A stretch of DNA of 41,292 bases from Anaerolineae bacterium (GCA_026991395.1 JALXBP010000120.1:1-41292), one strand, 5' to 3'. Positions 31,530 to 39,055 are shown, counted from the first letter of the stretch. Made by a program: numbers and translations. The notes: generated from the letters alone by a model not told the origin.

Positions 31530-31988
31530 ATGACGCTCTACAGACACAGGCAGATCGGCACGCTCCTCATCGTCGTGCTTGGGCTTGGCACTGTGCTCAC
31601 AGGGGCGCTTCTGCTGCAAGCAGGCGAGAGCACCGCCCGGCTGCCGCTCGGCCTCGTCCTGGTGCTGCTCATCGCGAGTGCCGTCCTCTTTGCCTCGCTC
31701 ACCGTCGAGGTTCGGCGCGACGGGATCGTCGTGAGCTTCGGCCCCGGCCTCATCCGCCGGATCATCCCCATCGGCGACATCCGCGATGTGCGGGTCGTGC
31801 GCAATCGCTGGTACTACGGCTGGGGGATTCGCCGGATACCGGGAGGCTGGCTCTACAACGTCTCCGGCTTGGAGGCGGTCGAGTTGCAGCTTGCCAACGG
31901 TCGCCGCTTCCGTATCGGCACGGATGAGCCGCAGCGTCTGGCCGAGGCCATCCGTCAGGCAATGCAAACATCCCCACCGGCAGCCTGA
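31530..31988 (+). CDS. PH-like membrane protein
   Basis: A 152-residue protein. Two hydrophobic helices (about 10-30, GTLLIVVLGLGTVLTGALLL, and 38-57, PLGLVLVLLIASAVLFASL) are followed by a beta-rich domain. That domain starts LTVEVRRDGIVVSFGPG and includes IRRIIPIGDIRDVRVV, then YNVSGLEAVELQLANGRRFRIGTDEP. This is the usual design of small bacterial PH-like (bPH) proteins, with the domain in the cytosol. It may anchor or scaffold the products of this operon at the membrane. A GCGGAGGT site precedes the ATG. No catalytic residues are expected. Confidence 0.75.
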   Translation: MTLYRHRQIGTLLIVVLGLGTVLTGALLLQAGESTARLPLGLVLVLLIASAVLFASLTVEVRRDGIVVSFGPGLIRRIIPIGDIRDVRVVRNRWYYGWGIRRIPGGWLYNVSGLEAVELQLANGRRFRIGTDEPQRLAEAIRQAMQTSPPAA

Positions 31989-32032
31989 GGGCCTGGCCGG
32001 TTAGAAGAACACAAGTTCGAGGAGGTTTACCG

Positions 32033-32533
32033 ATGAAGATCGCTATCACCGCATCCGGTCCGACAATGAACGATCAGGTCGATTCCCGCTTTGGTCGCTG
32101 CGCCTACTTCCTCTTCGTGGAGACGGAGAGCGGCGCGATGCAGGCCGTTCCCAATCCGGCGGCGGCGAGCAGCAGCGGCGCGGGGATTCAGGCGGCGCAG
32201 TTCGTCGTCCAGCAGGGGGCGCAGGCCGTGCTGAGCGGCAACATCGGCCCCAACTCCTTCGACGTGCTGCAGGCCGCCGGTGTGCCGGTTTACATCGCCA
32301 CCGGCATGACCGCCGCGCAGGCGGTGGAGGCCTTCCGCGCCGGGCGACTGGTCGCCACAGGGGGCGCGACGCACAGCGACTCGCACCATCACCACGGCGG
32401 GCCTGCCGTCCCCCCGCCGCCCGCTCCGCCCGCTCCGGCGGACGAGGTGGCCGCGCTGAAGGAGGAGGTCGCCGCGCTGCGCAAGTCCTTGGCCGATTTG
32501 CTCGACAAGATCGACAAGCTGAGCAAGAAGTAG
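32033..32533 (+). CDS. NifX/NifB-family cofactor-binding protein 1, His-rich, coiled-coil tail
   Basis: A 166-residue protein. Residues 1-110 match the dinitrogenase iron-molybdenum cofactor biosynthesis fold: MKIAITASGPTMNDQVDSRFGRCAYFLF with its Cys23, AQAVLSGNIGPNSFDVLQAAGVPVYI, and AVEAFRAGRL. A His cluster (114 and 118-121) follows, then Pro-rich 124-135 and a coiled coil 136-166 beginning ADEVAALKEEVAALR. The fold holds Fe-S or Mo-containing clusters in NifX, NafY and the Mo-Cu protein ORP. With no nitrogenase nearby, a role in cluster storage or insertion for another system is likelier. Start: GAGGAGG, eight bases before ATG. Confidence 0.88.
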   Translation: MKIAITASGPTMNDQVDSRFGRCAYFLFVETESGAMQAVPNPAAASSSGAGIQAAQFVVQQGAQAVLSGNIGPNSFDVLQAAGVPVYIATGMTAAQAVEAFRAGRLVATGGATHSDSHHHHGGPAVPPPPAPPAPADEVAALKEEVAALRKSLADLLDKIDKLSKK

Positions 32534-32561
32534 TCCCAAGGGAGGGCGGAGGGAGGGAACG

Positions 32562-32930
32562 ATGATGAAGGAAACGAACGAGACGCTGCCCGCCGTCGTC
32601 GAAGGCGAGATCGTCGAGGCGACGCCGCCGATCATCGAGGTACGGCCAGATGCCGCCCCCTCGCGCTCGGCGCGGATCGTGGAGCGAGGGCTGGCGCTGC
32701 TCTCCTCGCTGGCGAGGGTGGGGCTTCGCCTGCTGGAGGCCCGCGAGGAGGCCGCCGCCGTCTCGCAGATGACGGCGGGACGGACGGGCGTCGCCTCCAA
32801 TCCGGCGATGCCTGCCTCCTCCACCCCGCCGCTCCCCGCCGATGAGGCGTGGCCTGCGGCGCGGGGGCGCGGCGCAGGACGAGGGGGCGGGGGACGCCGT
32901 CGGCGACGCCGCCGTCGGGGTGGCCTGTAA
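32562..32930 (+). CDS. Hypothetical protein with Arg/Gly-rich C-terminal tail
   Basis: 122 residues, family not recognised. An acidic N-terminus (TLPAVVEGEIVEATPPIIEVRP) leads to a possible amphipathic helix (about 36-72, SARIVERGLALLSSLARVGLRLLEAREEAAA). A Pro/Ser/Ala stretch follows, and the last 22 residues are almost only Gly and Arg, including eight Arg in a row. That tail could bind nucleic acid, acidic partners or the membrane. The gene has its own GGAGGGAGGG site and sits between the two NifX-like genes, so it is likely expressed with them. Its GC content and Pro/Arg bias match the neighbours. Confidence 0.6.
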   Translation: MMKETNETLPAVVEGEIVEATPPIIEVRPDAAPSRSARIVERGLALLSSLARVGLRLLEAREEAAAVSQMTAGRTGVASNPAMPASSTPPLPADEAWPAARGRGAGRGGGGRRRRRRRRGGL

Positions 32931-32956
32931 AATCCACTTAGGAGGAAGAGAGAACG

Positions 32957-33424
32957 ATGCGTATCGCTATTGCTGCCGATGATCCACGCGGCCTGGAAAG
33001 CGTGGTTTCCCATCACTTCGGACGCTGTCCCTACTACGTCTTCGTGGACCTGGAGGGGAAGGAGGTGCAGAAGGTGGAGGCGCTGCCCAACCCCGGCGCG
33101 GCGCATCACGCGCCCGGCGAGGTGCCCGCCTTCATCCACGCGCAGGGCGCGGAGGTGGTCATCTCCGGCGGGATGGGACAACGGGCTATCGCCCTCTTCC
33201 ACCAATACGGCATCCGCCCCTACACGGGCGCTTCCGGCTCCGTGCGCCACGTGCTGGAGGCGCTGGTCGGCGGGGCGTTAGAGGATGCTCGCCCGTGCAA
33301 GGATGAAGGCGACGAGGCGGAGGGTGAGCACGACGAGGCCCACCGCCTGCGTGAGGAGGTCGAGGCGCTGCGCTGCCAACTCGACGAGGCGGCGCGGCTT
33401 CTGGACGGGATCGCGGGGGAGTGA
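32957..33424 (+). CDS. NifX/NifB-family cofactor-binding protein 2, coiled-coil tail
   Basis: A 155-residue paralogue of the protein at 32033. The core (1-110) has MRIAIAADDPRGLESVVSHHFGRCPYYVFV with His19-His20 and Cys24, GAEVVISGGMGQRAIALFHQYGI, and VRHVLEALVGGAL. His49-His50-His51-type residues near AAHHAPGE may help bind metal. A charged linker with Cys114 precedes a coiled coil (about 127-152, AHRLREEVEALRCQLDEA). Two different NifX-like proteins in one operon suggest a hetero-oligomer or a donor-acceptor pair. An AGGAGG-type site precedes the ATG. Confidence 0.88.
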   Translation: MRIAIAADDPRGLESVVSHHFGRCPYYVFVDLEGKEVQKVEALPNPGAAHHAPGEVPAFIHAQGAEVVISGGMGQRAIALFHQYGIRPYTGASGSVRHVLEALVGGALEDARPCKDEGDEAEGEHDEAHRLREEVEALRCQLDEAARLLDGIAGE

Positions 33425-33458
33425 GAGTGCCGAAGGAGAGTTCCCGGAGGAGCGGCCT

Positions 33459-34331
33459 ATGCGCATAACCGTAGCAAGCGGCAAGGGAGGGACGGGCAAG
33501 ACGACGGTCGCCGTCAATCTGGCGCTGAGCCTGGCCGCCGCCGGTCGCGCCGTAACCTTCCTCGACTGTGATGTGGAGGAGCCGAACGCGCACATCTTCC
33601 TCCGCCCGCAGATCGAGCGGGAGGAGACGACGGGTATCCTCATCCCGGAGGTGGACGACGATCGCTGCACCTACTGCGGACGTTGTGCCGAGGTCTGCGT
33701 CTTCCACGCGATCGCCGTCATCGGCACGAAGGTGCTCGTCTTCCCGGAGCTATGCCACGGCTGCGGGAGTTGCGCCTACAACTGTCCGGAGAAGGCGATC
33801 ACCGAGGTGTTGCATCCCACGGCCAGGCTGCGCTGGGGGAAGGCGACCGGCGAGGGCACGCCCATCGCCTTCGGGGAAGGGGTGCTCGACGTGGGGCAGG
33901 CGATGGCCACGCCGGTCATCCGCGAGTTGAAGAAGAAGGGCCTGCCTGCCGAGGAGGAGTCCATCGCCATCCTCGATGCGCCGCCGGGCAACTCCTGCCC
34001 CGTGGTGGAGACGATGCGCGGCTCCGACTTCGTGCTGCTCGTTACCGAGCCGACGCCCTTCGGGCTGCACGACCTGCGGCTGGCAGTGCAGGTGGCCCGT
34101 GAGGAGCTTGGACTGCCCGCCGGGGTGGTCATCAACCGCGACGGGGTGGGCGACGATTCGGTGGAGCGCTTCTGCGCCGAGGCCGGTATCCCCATCCTGA
34201 TGCGCATTCCGCTCGACCGGCGGATCGCGGAGGCTTACGCGCAGGGCGAGACGATCGTGGCGCGGCTCCCGGAGTACCGCGAGCGCTTCCAGGCGCTCTA
34301 CCGCCGCATCGAGGAGGAGGTGGGACGATGA
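33459..34331 (+). CDS. MinD/ParA-type ATPase with inserted 2x[4Fe-4S] ferredoxin domain, copy 1
   Basis: A 290-residue protein. Deviant Walker A GKGGTGKTT (8-16) and FLDCDVEEPNAH open the ATPase. A ferredoxin-like insert at about 65-115 carries Cys70/73/76/80 and Cys99/102/105/109, enough for two [4Fe-4S] clusters. The ATPase resumes with IAILDAPPGNSCPVVETM (switch II) and VLLVTEPTPFGLHDLRLAV. Such proteins occur beside NifX-like genes in anaerobes and in the Desulfovibrio ORP complex, where they are thought to act in metal-cluster assembly. The longer frame to 33285 overlaps the previous gene and lacks a start signal; ATG 33459 follows CGGAGGAG. It overlaps copy 2 by ATGA. Confidence 0.93.
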   Translation: MRITVASGKGGTGKTTVAVNLALSLAAAGRAVTFLDCDVEEPNAHIFLRPQIEREETTGILIPEVDDDRCTYCGRCAEVCVFHAIAVIGTKVLVFPELCHGCGSCAYNCPEKAITEVLHPTARLRWGKATGEGTPIAFGEGVLDVGQAMATPVIRELKKKGLPAEEESIAILDAPPGNSCPVVETMRGSDFVLLVTEPTPFGLHDLRLAVQVAREELGLPAGVVINRDGVGDDSVERFCAEAGIPILMRIPLDRRIAEAYAQGETIVARLPEYRERFQALYRRIEEEVGR

Positions 34332-35242
34332 GCACGGCACCGAAGCAACTGGTCATCATCAGCGGCAAGGGCGGCACGGGCAAGACGAGCCTCGCGGCGG
34401 CGATTGCCCATCTGGCCGCGGGGGAATTGCCCATCGTCATCGCGGATGCGGACGTGGACGCGGCCAACCTCGACCTGGTGCTCCATCCCACCCGGCTGGA
34501 GAGCCATCCCTTCTCCAACGGGCTGGTGGCGGAGATCGATGAGGAAAAGTGCATCTCCTGCGGGCTGTGCGAGGAGGCCTGCCGCTTCGACGCCATCCTC
34601 GTGCCGGATCGGACGGGCGACCCTTACGGGATCGACGAGGTGGCCTGCGATGGCTGCGCCGCCTGCGTCTATCACTGCCCGGTCGAGGCGATCACGATGC
34701 GCGAGCCGCAGGTCGGCGAGTGGTACCTCTCCGAGACGCCCTACGGGCCGCTCTACCACGCCCATCTCTTCGCCGGGGCCGATAATTCCGGCAAGCTGGT
34801 TACGCTGGTCAAGCAGCAGGCCAAGCTGCGGGCGATGGACGATGGCCGCCCGCTGGTCGTCGTGGACGGGCCGCCGGGGATCGGCTGTCCGGTCATCTCC
34901 GCCGCCTCCGGGGCAGACCTGGCGCTCATCGTCGTCGAGCCGACGCTTTCCGGGGCGCACGATCTGGCGCGGGTACTTGAGTTGACCGATCACTTCGGCG
35001 TCCCGGCGCTGGTGGCGATCAACAAGGGCGATCTGAGCGAGCAGCAGAGCGCGGCCATCGAGGCCTTCTGCCGCGAGCGCGGCGTCGCCTTGTCGGTTCG
35101 CATTCCTTATGATACCCTTGTAACCGAGGCGATGGTGGCCGGGCAACCGATCACCGCCTGGGCCGAAAGTCCGGCAGCGCAGGCCATCCGTGCGCTCTGG
35201 GCGACGATCAAGGCGCGACTGGGGCTACAGGGAAAGGAGTGA
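34328..35242 (+). CDS. MinD/ParA-type ATPase with inserted 2x[4Fe-4S] ferredoxin domain, copy 2
   Basis: A 304-residue paralogue of copy 1. Walker A GKGGTGKTS (13-21), VIADADVDAANLDLVL, ferredoxin insert with Cys75/78/81/85 and Cys107/110/113/117, then VVVDGPPGIGCPVISAASGADLALIVVEP in consecutive segments. The overlap with copy 1 and the equal design suggest a heterodimer, as MinD-type ATPases work as dimers with ATP between subunits. Both copies keep the signature and catalytic lysines, unlike the CpaE-like protein at 18534. Ends four bases before the MIP18-family gene. Confidence 0.93.
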   Translation: MSTAPKQLVIISGKGGTGKTSLAAAIAHLAAGELPIVIADADVDAANLDLVLHPTRLESHPFSNGLVAEIDEEKCISCGLCEEACRFDAILVPDRTGDPYGIDEVACDGCAACVYHCPVEAITMREPQVGEWYLSETPYGPLYHAHLFAGADNSGKLVTLVKQQAKLRAMDDGRPLVVVDGPPGIGCPVISAASGADLALIVVEPTLSGAHDLARVLELTDHFGVPALVAINKGDLSEQQSAAIEAFCRERGVALSVRIPYDTLVTEAMVAGQPITAWAESPAAQAIRALWATIKARLGLQGKE

Positions 35243-35245
35243 GCG

Positions 35246-35551
35246 ATGGCGCTGGAACCTACGCTGCGTGAGAAGGTTCTGATGCGATTGGCGACGGTCA
35301 TCGATCCGGAGACGGGGGCGGACGTCCTGCGGATGCGGCTCATCGAGGAGCTGGAGGCGGATGAGGCGAGCGGTTTCGTCCGCTACCGCTTCCGCCCCTC
35401 CTCGCCGCTCTGTCCGATCGCCGTTACGCTGGCGCACGACATCAAGAAGGCGGTCGCCGAGGTGGAGGGTGTGAAGAAGCAGGAGATCGAGGTCGTCGGC
35501 TACATCAAGGCCGAGGAGTTGACCCGTCTGCTCAATCAGGAAGAGGCGTAG
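35246..35551 (+). CDS. MIP18/DUF59-family iron-sulfur assembly protein
   Basis: A 101-residue protein of the family that includes SufT, PaaD and human CIAO2. It has LREKVLMRLATVIDPETGADVLRMRLIEEL in consecutive segments, where the family has a (V)xDPE motif. PSSPLCPIAVTLAHDIKKAV carries the single Cys56 at the usual reactive position, and VEGVKKQEIEVVGY ends the domain. The family helps mature Fe-S or other metal proteins and is often linked to Mrp/NBP35-type ATPases. As the last gene of the operon, just after two MinD/ferredoxin ATPases, it supports a role for the whole set in building or inserting a metal cluster. Confidence 0.88.
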   Translation: MALEPTLREKVLMRLATVIDPETGADVLRMRLIEELEADEASGFVRYRFRPSSPLCPIAVTLAHDIKKAVAEVEGVKKQEIEVVGYIKAEELTRLLNQEEA

Positions 35552-35562
35552 TCAGGAAGATG

Positions 35563-35595
35563 ACGAGGCCGCAGGGAGACCTGCGGCCTCGTTGC
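35563..35595. terminator. Bidirectional terminator between convergent operons
   Basis: A perfect 13-base stem (35563-35575 with 35580-35592, loop GAGA). It ends the padR operon and, read from the other strand, the aminotransferase gene whose stop is at 35610. U-runs are short on both sides. Confidence 0.75.
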
Positions 35596-35609
35596 GTTGC
35601 CCGGTGTGG

Positions 35610-36827
35610 CTACATCATCTCCCGGATGGCTACTCCCAGACGGCGGATGCCCTCGACGATCTTCTCCGGGTTGGCGTTCGAGAAGTTCAGCCGCATGGCG
35701 TGCCGGCCGCCGTCGCCGTTGGGGAAGAAGTTGATGCCCGGCACGTAGGCGACCTTGCGCTCGACGGCGATGTGGAACAGTTCCTGCGTGTCCACCGTCT
35801 CCGGCACCTGTGCCCAGAGGAAGAGGCCGCCGTGCGGATGGGTCCACGAGCAGCCCTCGGGCCAGAATTCGGTCAGCGAATCCAGCATCGTGTCGCGGCG
35901 GCGGTGGTACTCCTTGCGCAGCCGCTTGACGTGGACCTTGAGGAAGCCGCGCTGGGCGACGTCGTTGACCACCATCTGGTCGAAGGTGCTGGTATGCAGG
36001 TCGGCTCCCTGTTTGGCCTGCACCATCTTGAGGATGATCTCCGCGGGGGCCGAAGCCCAGCCGATGCGGATGCCCGGCGTCAGCGTCTTGGAGAAGGTGC
36101 CCAAGTAGATCGTCCGCTCCGGTGCGAGCATGGCGATGGGGATGATGTCCTCGCCCTCGTAGCGCAGCGCGCCGTAGGGGTCGTCCTCGACGATGAGGAG
36201 GTCGTACTTGCGGGCGATCTCGACGAGGAGACGGCGGCGCTCCTCCGGCAGCGTGGTGCCCGCGGGATTGTGGAAGTTCGGCAGCACGTAGATGAAGCGC
36301 GGAGCTTCCTGCTTCACCAGAGGTTCGATCTTCTCCACCTGCATCCCGTTTTCGTCCAAGGGAACGGTGATGAAGCGTGCGCCGTAGGCCCGCCATGCCT
36401 GGATCGCGCCGAGGTAGGTCGGGCTGCTGGTGAGGACGGGGGCACCCTCATCGATGAAGACCTTGCCTAACATATCGAGCGCCTGCTGTGAGCCGGTCGT
36501 GATGAGGATATTGGCGGGGGTGCGGTTGATGCCGTACTTGGACATCGATTCGGCGATGAACTCTCGCAGTGGCGGGTATCCCTCTGTGGCGCTGTACTGG
36601 AGCGCCTTTGCTGGCTCTTCGCGAAGGATGAAGTGGCATGCCTCCTCGATCTCCCGCACGGGGAACAGTTCCGGGGCAGGCATACCACCGGCAAAAGAGA
36701 TCACGTCGGGAAACTGCGTAACCTTGAGCAGTTCGCGGATGGCCGAGCTGCGCATCCGACGTGCCCGCTTGGCCATAAAGCGCTCCCATCCCACTTCTCC
36801 ATCCGGCGACTTGGCATAAACGGTCAT
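35610..36827 (-). CDS. PLP-dependent aminotransferase (LysN/2-aminoadipate type)
   Basis: A 405-residue fold-type I enzyme. It shows VISFAGGMPAPELFP (about 42-56), LQYSATEGYPPLRE, VLPNFHNPAGTT (Asn187-Pro188), VEDDPYGALRYEGE (Asp216 at the pyridine N) and TFSKTLTPGIRIGW with the PLP lysine Lys247. This pattern is that of the LysN/AADAT group, which transaminates 2-aminoadipate and often Leu, aromatic amino acids or kynurenine. Substrate cannot be fixed without lysine-pathway neighbours. The ATG at 36827 has AAGGAGG seven bases upstream and overlaps the stop of a 50-codon leader frame by ATGA. The longer frame to 36914 would read through the terminator hairpin and is not preferred. Confidence 0.9.
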   Translation of the reverse strand: MTVYAKSPDGEVGWERFMAKRARRMRSSAIRELLKVTQFPDVISFAGGMPAPELFPVREIEEACHFILREEPAKALQYSATEGYPPLREFIAESMSKYGINRTPANILITTGSQQALDMLGKVFIDEGAPVLTSSPTYLGAIQAWRAYGARFITVPLDENGMQVEKIEPLVKQEAPRFIYVLPNFHNPAGTTLPEERRRLLVEIARKYDLLIVEDDPYGALRYEGEDIIPIAMLAPERTIYLGTFSKTLTPGIRIGWASAPAEIILKMVQAKQGADLHTSTFDQMVVNDVAQRGFLKVHVKRLRKEYHRRRDTMLDSLTEFWPEGCSWTHPHGGLFLWAQVPETVDTQELFHIAVERKVAYVPGINFFPNGDGGRHAMRLNFSNANPEKIVEGIRRLGVAIREMM

Positions 36828-36976
36828 GTTGGCCTCCTTTTCAAACGAGATTCGGAAAGCAAAAAGTCCCTGTGCGCCGACAGGGACTTGGGTTCGTGAG
36901 ACGTTATGCTCCAAAGCAACAAGCCGTACAAGATGACGGCCATCGAAATCGCTATGGACATGCTTTCTACCATCAT
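36824..36976 (-). CDS. Leaderless 50-residue membrane-peptide ORF ahead of the aminotransferase
   Basis: Starts with two ATG codons at 36971-36976. The first A lies seven bases past the TACAAT box, so the message would begin on the start codon. The product has one hydrophobic helix (about residues 7-24, SIAISMAVILYGLLLWSI) followed by a polar, basic tail. The stop TGA (36824-36826) overlaps the aminotransferase ATG as ATGA. Codons about 30-38 form the terminator hairpin at 36864-36889. This could be a real small membrane protein, a leader peptide for attenuation, or a chance frame. The exact promoter spacing and the coupled stop favour translation. Confidence 0.5.
   Translation of the reverse strand: MMVESMSIAISMAVILYGLLLWSITSHEPKSLSAHRDFLLSESRLKRRPT
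36861..36889 (-). terminator. Intrinsic terminator or attenuator before the aminotransferase gene
   Basis: On the minus strand AAGTCCCTGT pairs perfectly with ACAGGGACTT over a 6-base loop and runs into TTT, giving five T in a row with the stem end. It lies between the promoter at 36983 and the ATG at 36827, so it must be bypassed for expression. Confidence 0.72.
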
Positions 36977-36982
36977 AGCTCG

Positions 36983-37010
36983 ATTGTATGCGCCTTCACA
37001 AAGGGGTCAA
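36983..37010 (-). promoter_or_regulatory. Promoter of the leader ORF and aminotransferase
   Basis: On the minus strand: TTGACC (37005-37010), 16 bases, TACAAT (36983-36988). It is back to back with the plus-strand promoter at 37022. Confidence 0.68.
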
Positions 37011-37021
37011 GCGCCCTTCGC

Positions 37022-37050
37022 TTCACACTTTTGACCATTGCGGTTATAAT
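37022..37050 (+). promoter_or_regulatory. Promoter of the small membrane protein and dynamin gene
   Basis: TTCACA (37022-37027), 17 bases, perfect TATAAT (37045-37050). The -35 boxes of the two divergent promoters are only 11 bases apart, so one regulator could act on both. Confidence 0.7.
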
Positions 37051-37075
37051 TTGGATTGTAAGGAGGTGAGATCGG

Positions 37076-37318
37076 ATGGACAAGCTACCGGAGATGAAGC
37101 AGAAGACGAGGAAGGTGCCCGCGCTTCTGTATCCTTTCGTCGGACTGTGGCGCTTCTTTGCCAGGCTCGTCGAGTTGATGGGGCGGGCGATGGCCGCGCT
37201 GCTCGGCCTGCTGGTGATGATCATCGGCGTTCTGCTCACGACGACGCTCATCGGCGCTGTGATCGGCATCCCGCTCGTCATCTTCGGCTTTCTCCTCGTT
37301 GTCCGGGCCTTTTTCTAA
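37076..37318 (+). CDS. Small hydrophobic membrane protein
   Basis: An 80-residue protein not matched to a named family. A basic start (MDKLPEMKQKTRKVPALL) leads to an amphipathic stretch (YPFVGLWRFFARLVELMGRAM). Two tight membrane helices follow (about 41-55 and 56-78, LLGLLVMIIGVLLTTT and LIGAVIGIPLVIFGFLLVVRAFF). AAGGAGG is nine bases before the ATG. Its stop is only three bases from the dynamin start, so it may be a membrane partner or adapter for that GTPase. Confidence 0.75.
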   Translation: MDKLPEMKQKTRKVPALLYPFVGLWRFFARLVELMGRAMAALLGLLVMIIGVLLTTTLIGAVIGIPLVIFGFLLVVRAFF

Positions 37319-37321
37319 CCG

Positions 37322-39055
37322 ATGCTGCACTCCATCCTCAACCGCAAGGCCGAAAAGCTCCTGCGTGACGAACGCCATCTCCTCGGCGACCTCCGCGCGG
37401 CCCTTGCCCGCTGCGGCGCAGAAGAGCCGATGCAGGAGCGGCTCGTCCAGTCCATCCGCCAGTTGGACGAACTCTTCCTGCTCGTCATCGTGGGGGAGTT
37501 CAATGCCGGCAAGAGCGCCTTCATCAACGCCCTGCTCGGTGAGCGGCTGCTCGAAGAGGGGGTAACGCCGACGACGACCCATATCCACCTGCTGCGCTAC
37601 GGTGAGCAGCGTGGACGCACCATCGGCAGCGACGGGCTGTACACCATCACCGCGCCGCTGGCCATGCTGCGGGAGATCAACATCGTCGATACGCCGGGGA
37701 CCAACGCCATCTACCGCGAGCACGAGCGCCTGACGCGGGATTTCGTCCCCCGTTCCGATCTCGTCCTCTTCGTAACCTCCGCCGACCGTCCCTTCACCGA
37801 AAGCGAACGCGCCTTCCTCGAAGGGATTCGCGCCTGGGGCAAGAAGCTGCTCATCGTCCTCAACAAGATCGACATTCTCGACGATGAGGCCGCCGTCGCC
37901 GAGGTCGAGCGTTTCATCGCCGAGGGCGCGCGGCGCTTGCTCGGCTTCGAGCCGGAGATCTACCCGGTATCTTCCCGTTTGGCATTGCGTGCCAAGGAGC
38001 AGGAGGATGAACTGCTCTGGAAGGCGAGCCGCTTTGCGCCGCTGGAGGGCCGCATTCGGCGGACGCTGGAGAGCCGCGACCGCCTGCGGCTCAAGCTCGC
38101 CAATCCGCTCGGCGTGGCGCGGAAGCTGACCGATGAGGCGCTGACGAGCCTCGACGGGCGGCTGGCCCTCCTGCGCGATGATACGGAGGCCATCGAGGCG
38201 ATCGATCGGCAGATGGAGGCCTATCGCGCGCAGATGGAGCGGGATTTCCGCGCCCGCCTGGCCGAGATCGAAACGACCTTGCACCGCTTCCAGAGCCGCG
38301 GGGAGAGCTTCTTCGAGGAGCAGATGCAGCTTGCGCACATCTTCGACCTGCTGAACAAGGAGAAGCTGCGCGGGGCCTTCGAGCGGCAGGTCATCGGCGA
38401 CCTCCCGCGGGAGATCGACCGTCAGGTCTCGGAGATCATCGACTGGCTGGTGCGGAATAACCTGCAGCAGTGGCAGGCCGTGGTGGAGCATCTGGAGACC
38501 CGCCGCGCCGTCCACAGCGAGCGCATCGTGGGGCAGATGGGCGGTTCCTTCGACTATGACCGCGACCGCCTGTTGGCCACCGTCGGACAGGCTGCGCAAG
38601 AGGCGGTGGAAAGCTACGATCACCACGCCGAGGCGGAGGCCATCGCCGCCAAGCTCCAGCAGGCCGTGGCGGAAACGGCCCTCGTCGAGGTCGGCGCATT
38701 CGGTTTGGGGGCCATCGTAACCGCGGCCTTCTCCAGCGCGGCGATAGACATCACCGGCATCCTCGCGGCAGGGACGATTGCGGCGTTAGGACTTTTCGTC
38801 ATCCCCGCGCGGCGGCGCAAGGCGCAGAAGGAACTGCGCCGACGGGTTACCGAGCTGCGGGAGCGGCTCCTCGCCGCGCTTGAGCGCGAGTTCGAGCGCG
38901 AGTTGGCGCGGGGTCTGCAGCAGATCGAGGAGGCCATTGCCCCCTACACGCGCTTCGTCCGCAGCGAGCAGGCCCTGCTCGAACGCTGCCGCCGCGACCT
39001 CACCACCATCGGGGAAACGCTGGACGTTCTGCAGGAGCGTGTCGAAGCTCTGTGA
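37322..39055 (+). CDS. Bacterial dynamin-like GTPase
   Basis: A 577-residue protein. The GTPase has G1 GEFNAGKS (58-65), G2 Thr in TPTTT (82-86), G3 DTPG (123-126) and G4 NKID (181-184). Long helices (about 245-455) form the dynamin stalk and neck. A hydrophobic paddle (about 457-494) suits membrane insertion, followed by basic ARRRK and a returning C-terminal helix (about 500-577). The order matches bacterial dynamin-like proteins, which bind, fuse or repair membranes, some in phage defence. Only one such gene is present, whereas many bacteria carry pairs. It directly follows a small membrane protein gene. Confidence 0.9.
   Translation: MLHSILNRKAEKLLRDERHLLGDLRAALARCGAEEPMQERLVQSIRQLDELFLLVIVGEFNAGKSAFINALLGERLLEEGVTPTTTHIHLLRYGEQRGRTIGSDGLYTITAPLAMLREINIVDTPGTNAIYREHERLTRDFVPRSDLVLFVTSADRPFTESERAFLEGIRAWGKKLLIVLNKIDILDDEAAVAEVERFIAEGARRLLGFEPEIYPVSSRLALRAKEQEDELLWKASRFAPLEGRIRRTLESRDRLRLKLANPLGVARKLTDEALTSLDGRLALLRDDTEAIEAIDRQMEAYRAQMERDFRARLAEIETTLHRFQSRGESFFEEQMQLAHIFDLLNKEKLRGAFERQVIGDLPREIDRQVSEIIDWLVRNNLQQWQAVVEHLETRRAVHSERIVGQMGGSFDYDRDRLLATVGQAAQEAVESYDHHAEAEAIAAKLQQAVAETALVEVGAFGLGAIVTAAFSSAAIDITGILAAGTIAALGLFVIPARRRKAQKELRRRVTELRERLLAALEREFERELARGLQQIEEAIAPYTRFVRSEQALLERCRRDLTTIGETLDVLQERVEAL

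Noticed and set aside
32033-35242. Nitrogenase or nitrogen-fixation cluster
   Set aside because: NifX-fold and Fe-S ATPases are present but nifH, nifD, nifK, nifE, nifN and a radical-SAM NifB are not. The ATPases are of MinD/ferredoxin type, not NifH.
35610-36914. Aminotransferase start 29 codons further upstream
   Set aside because: That frame would include the terminator stem region and lacks a ribosome site, whereas ATG 36827 has AAGGAGG at correct spacing.
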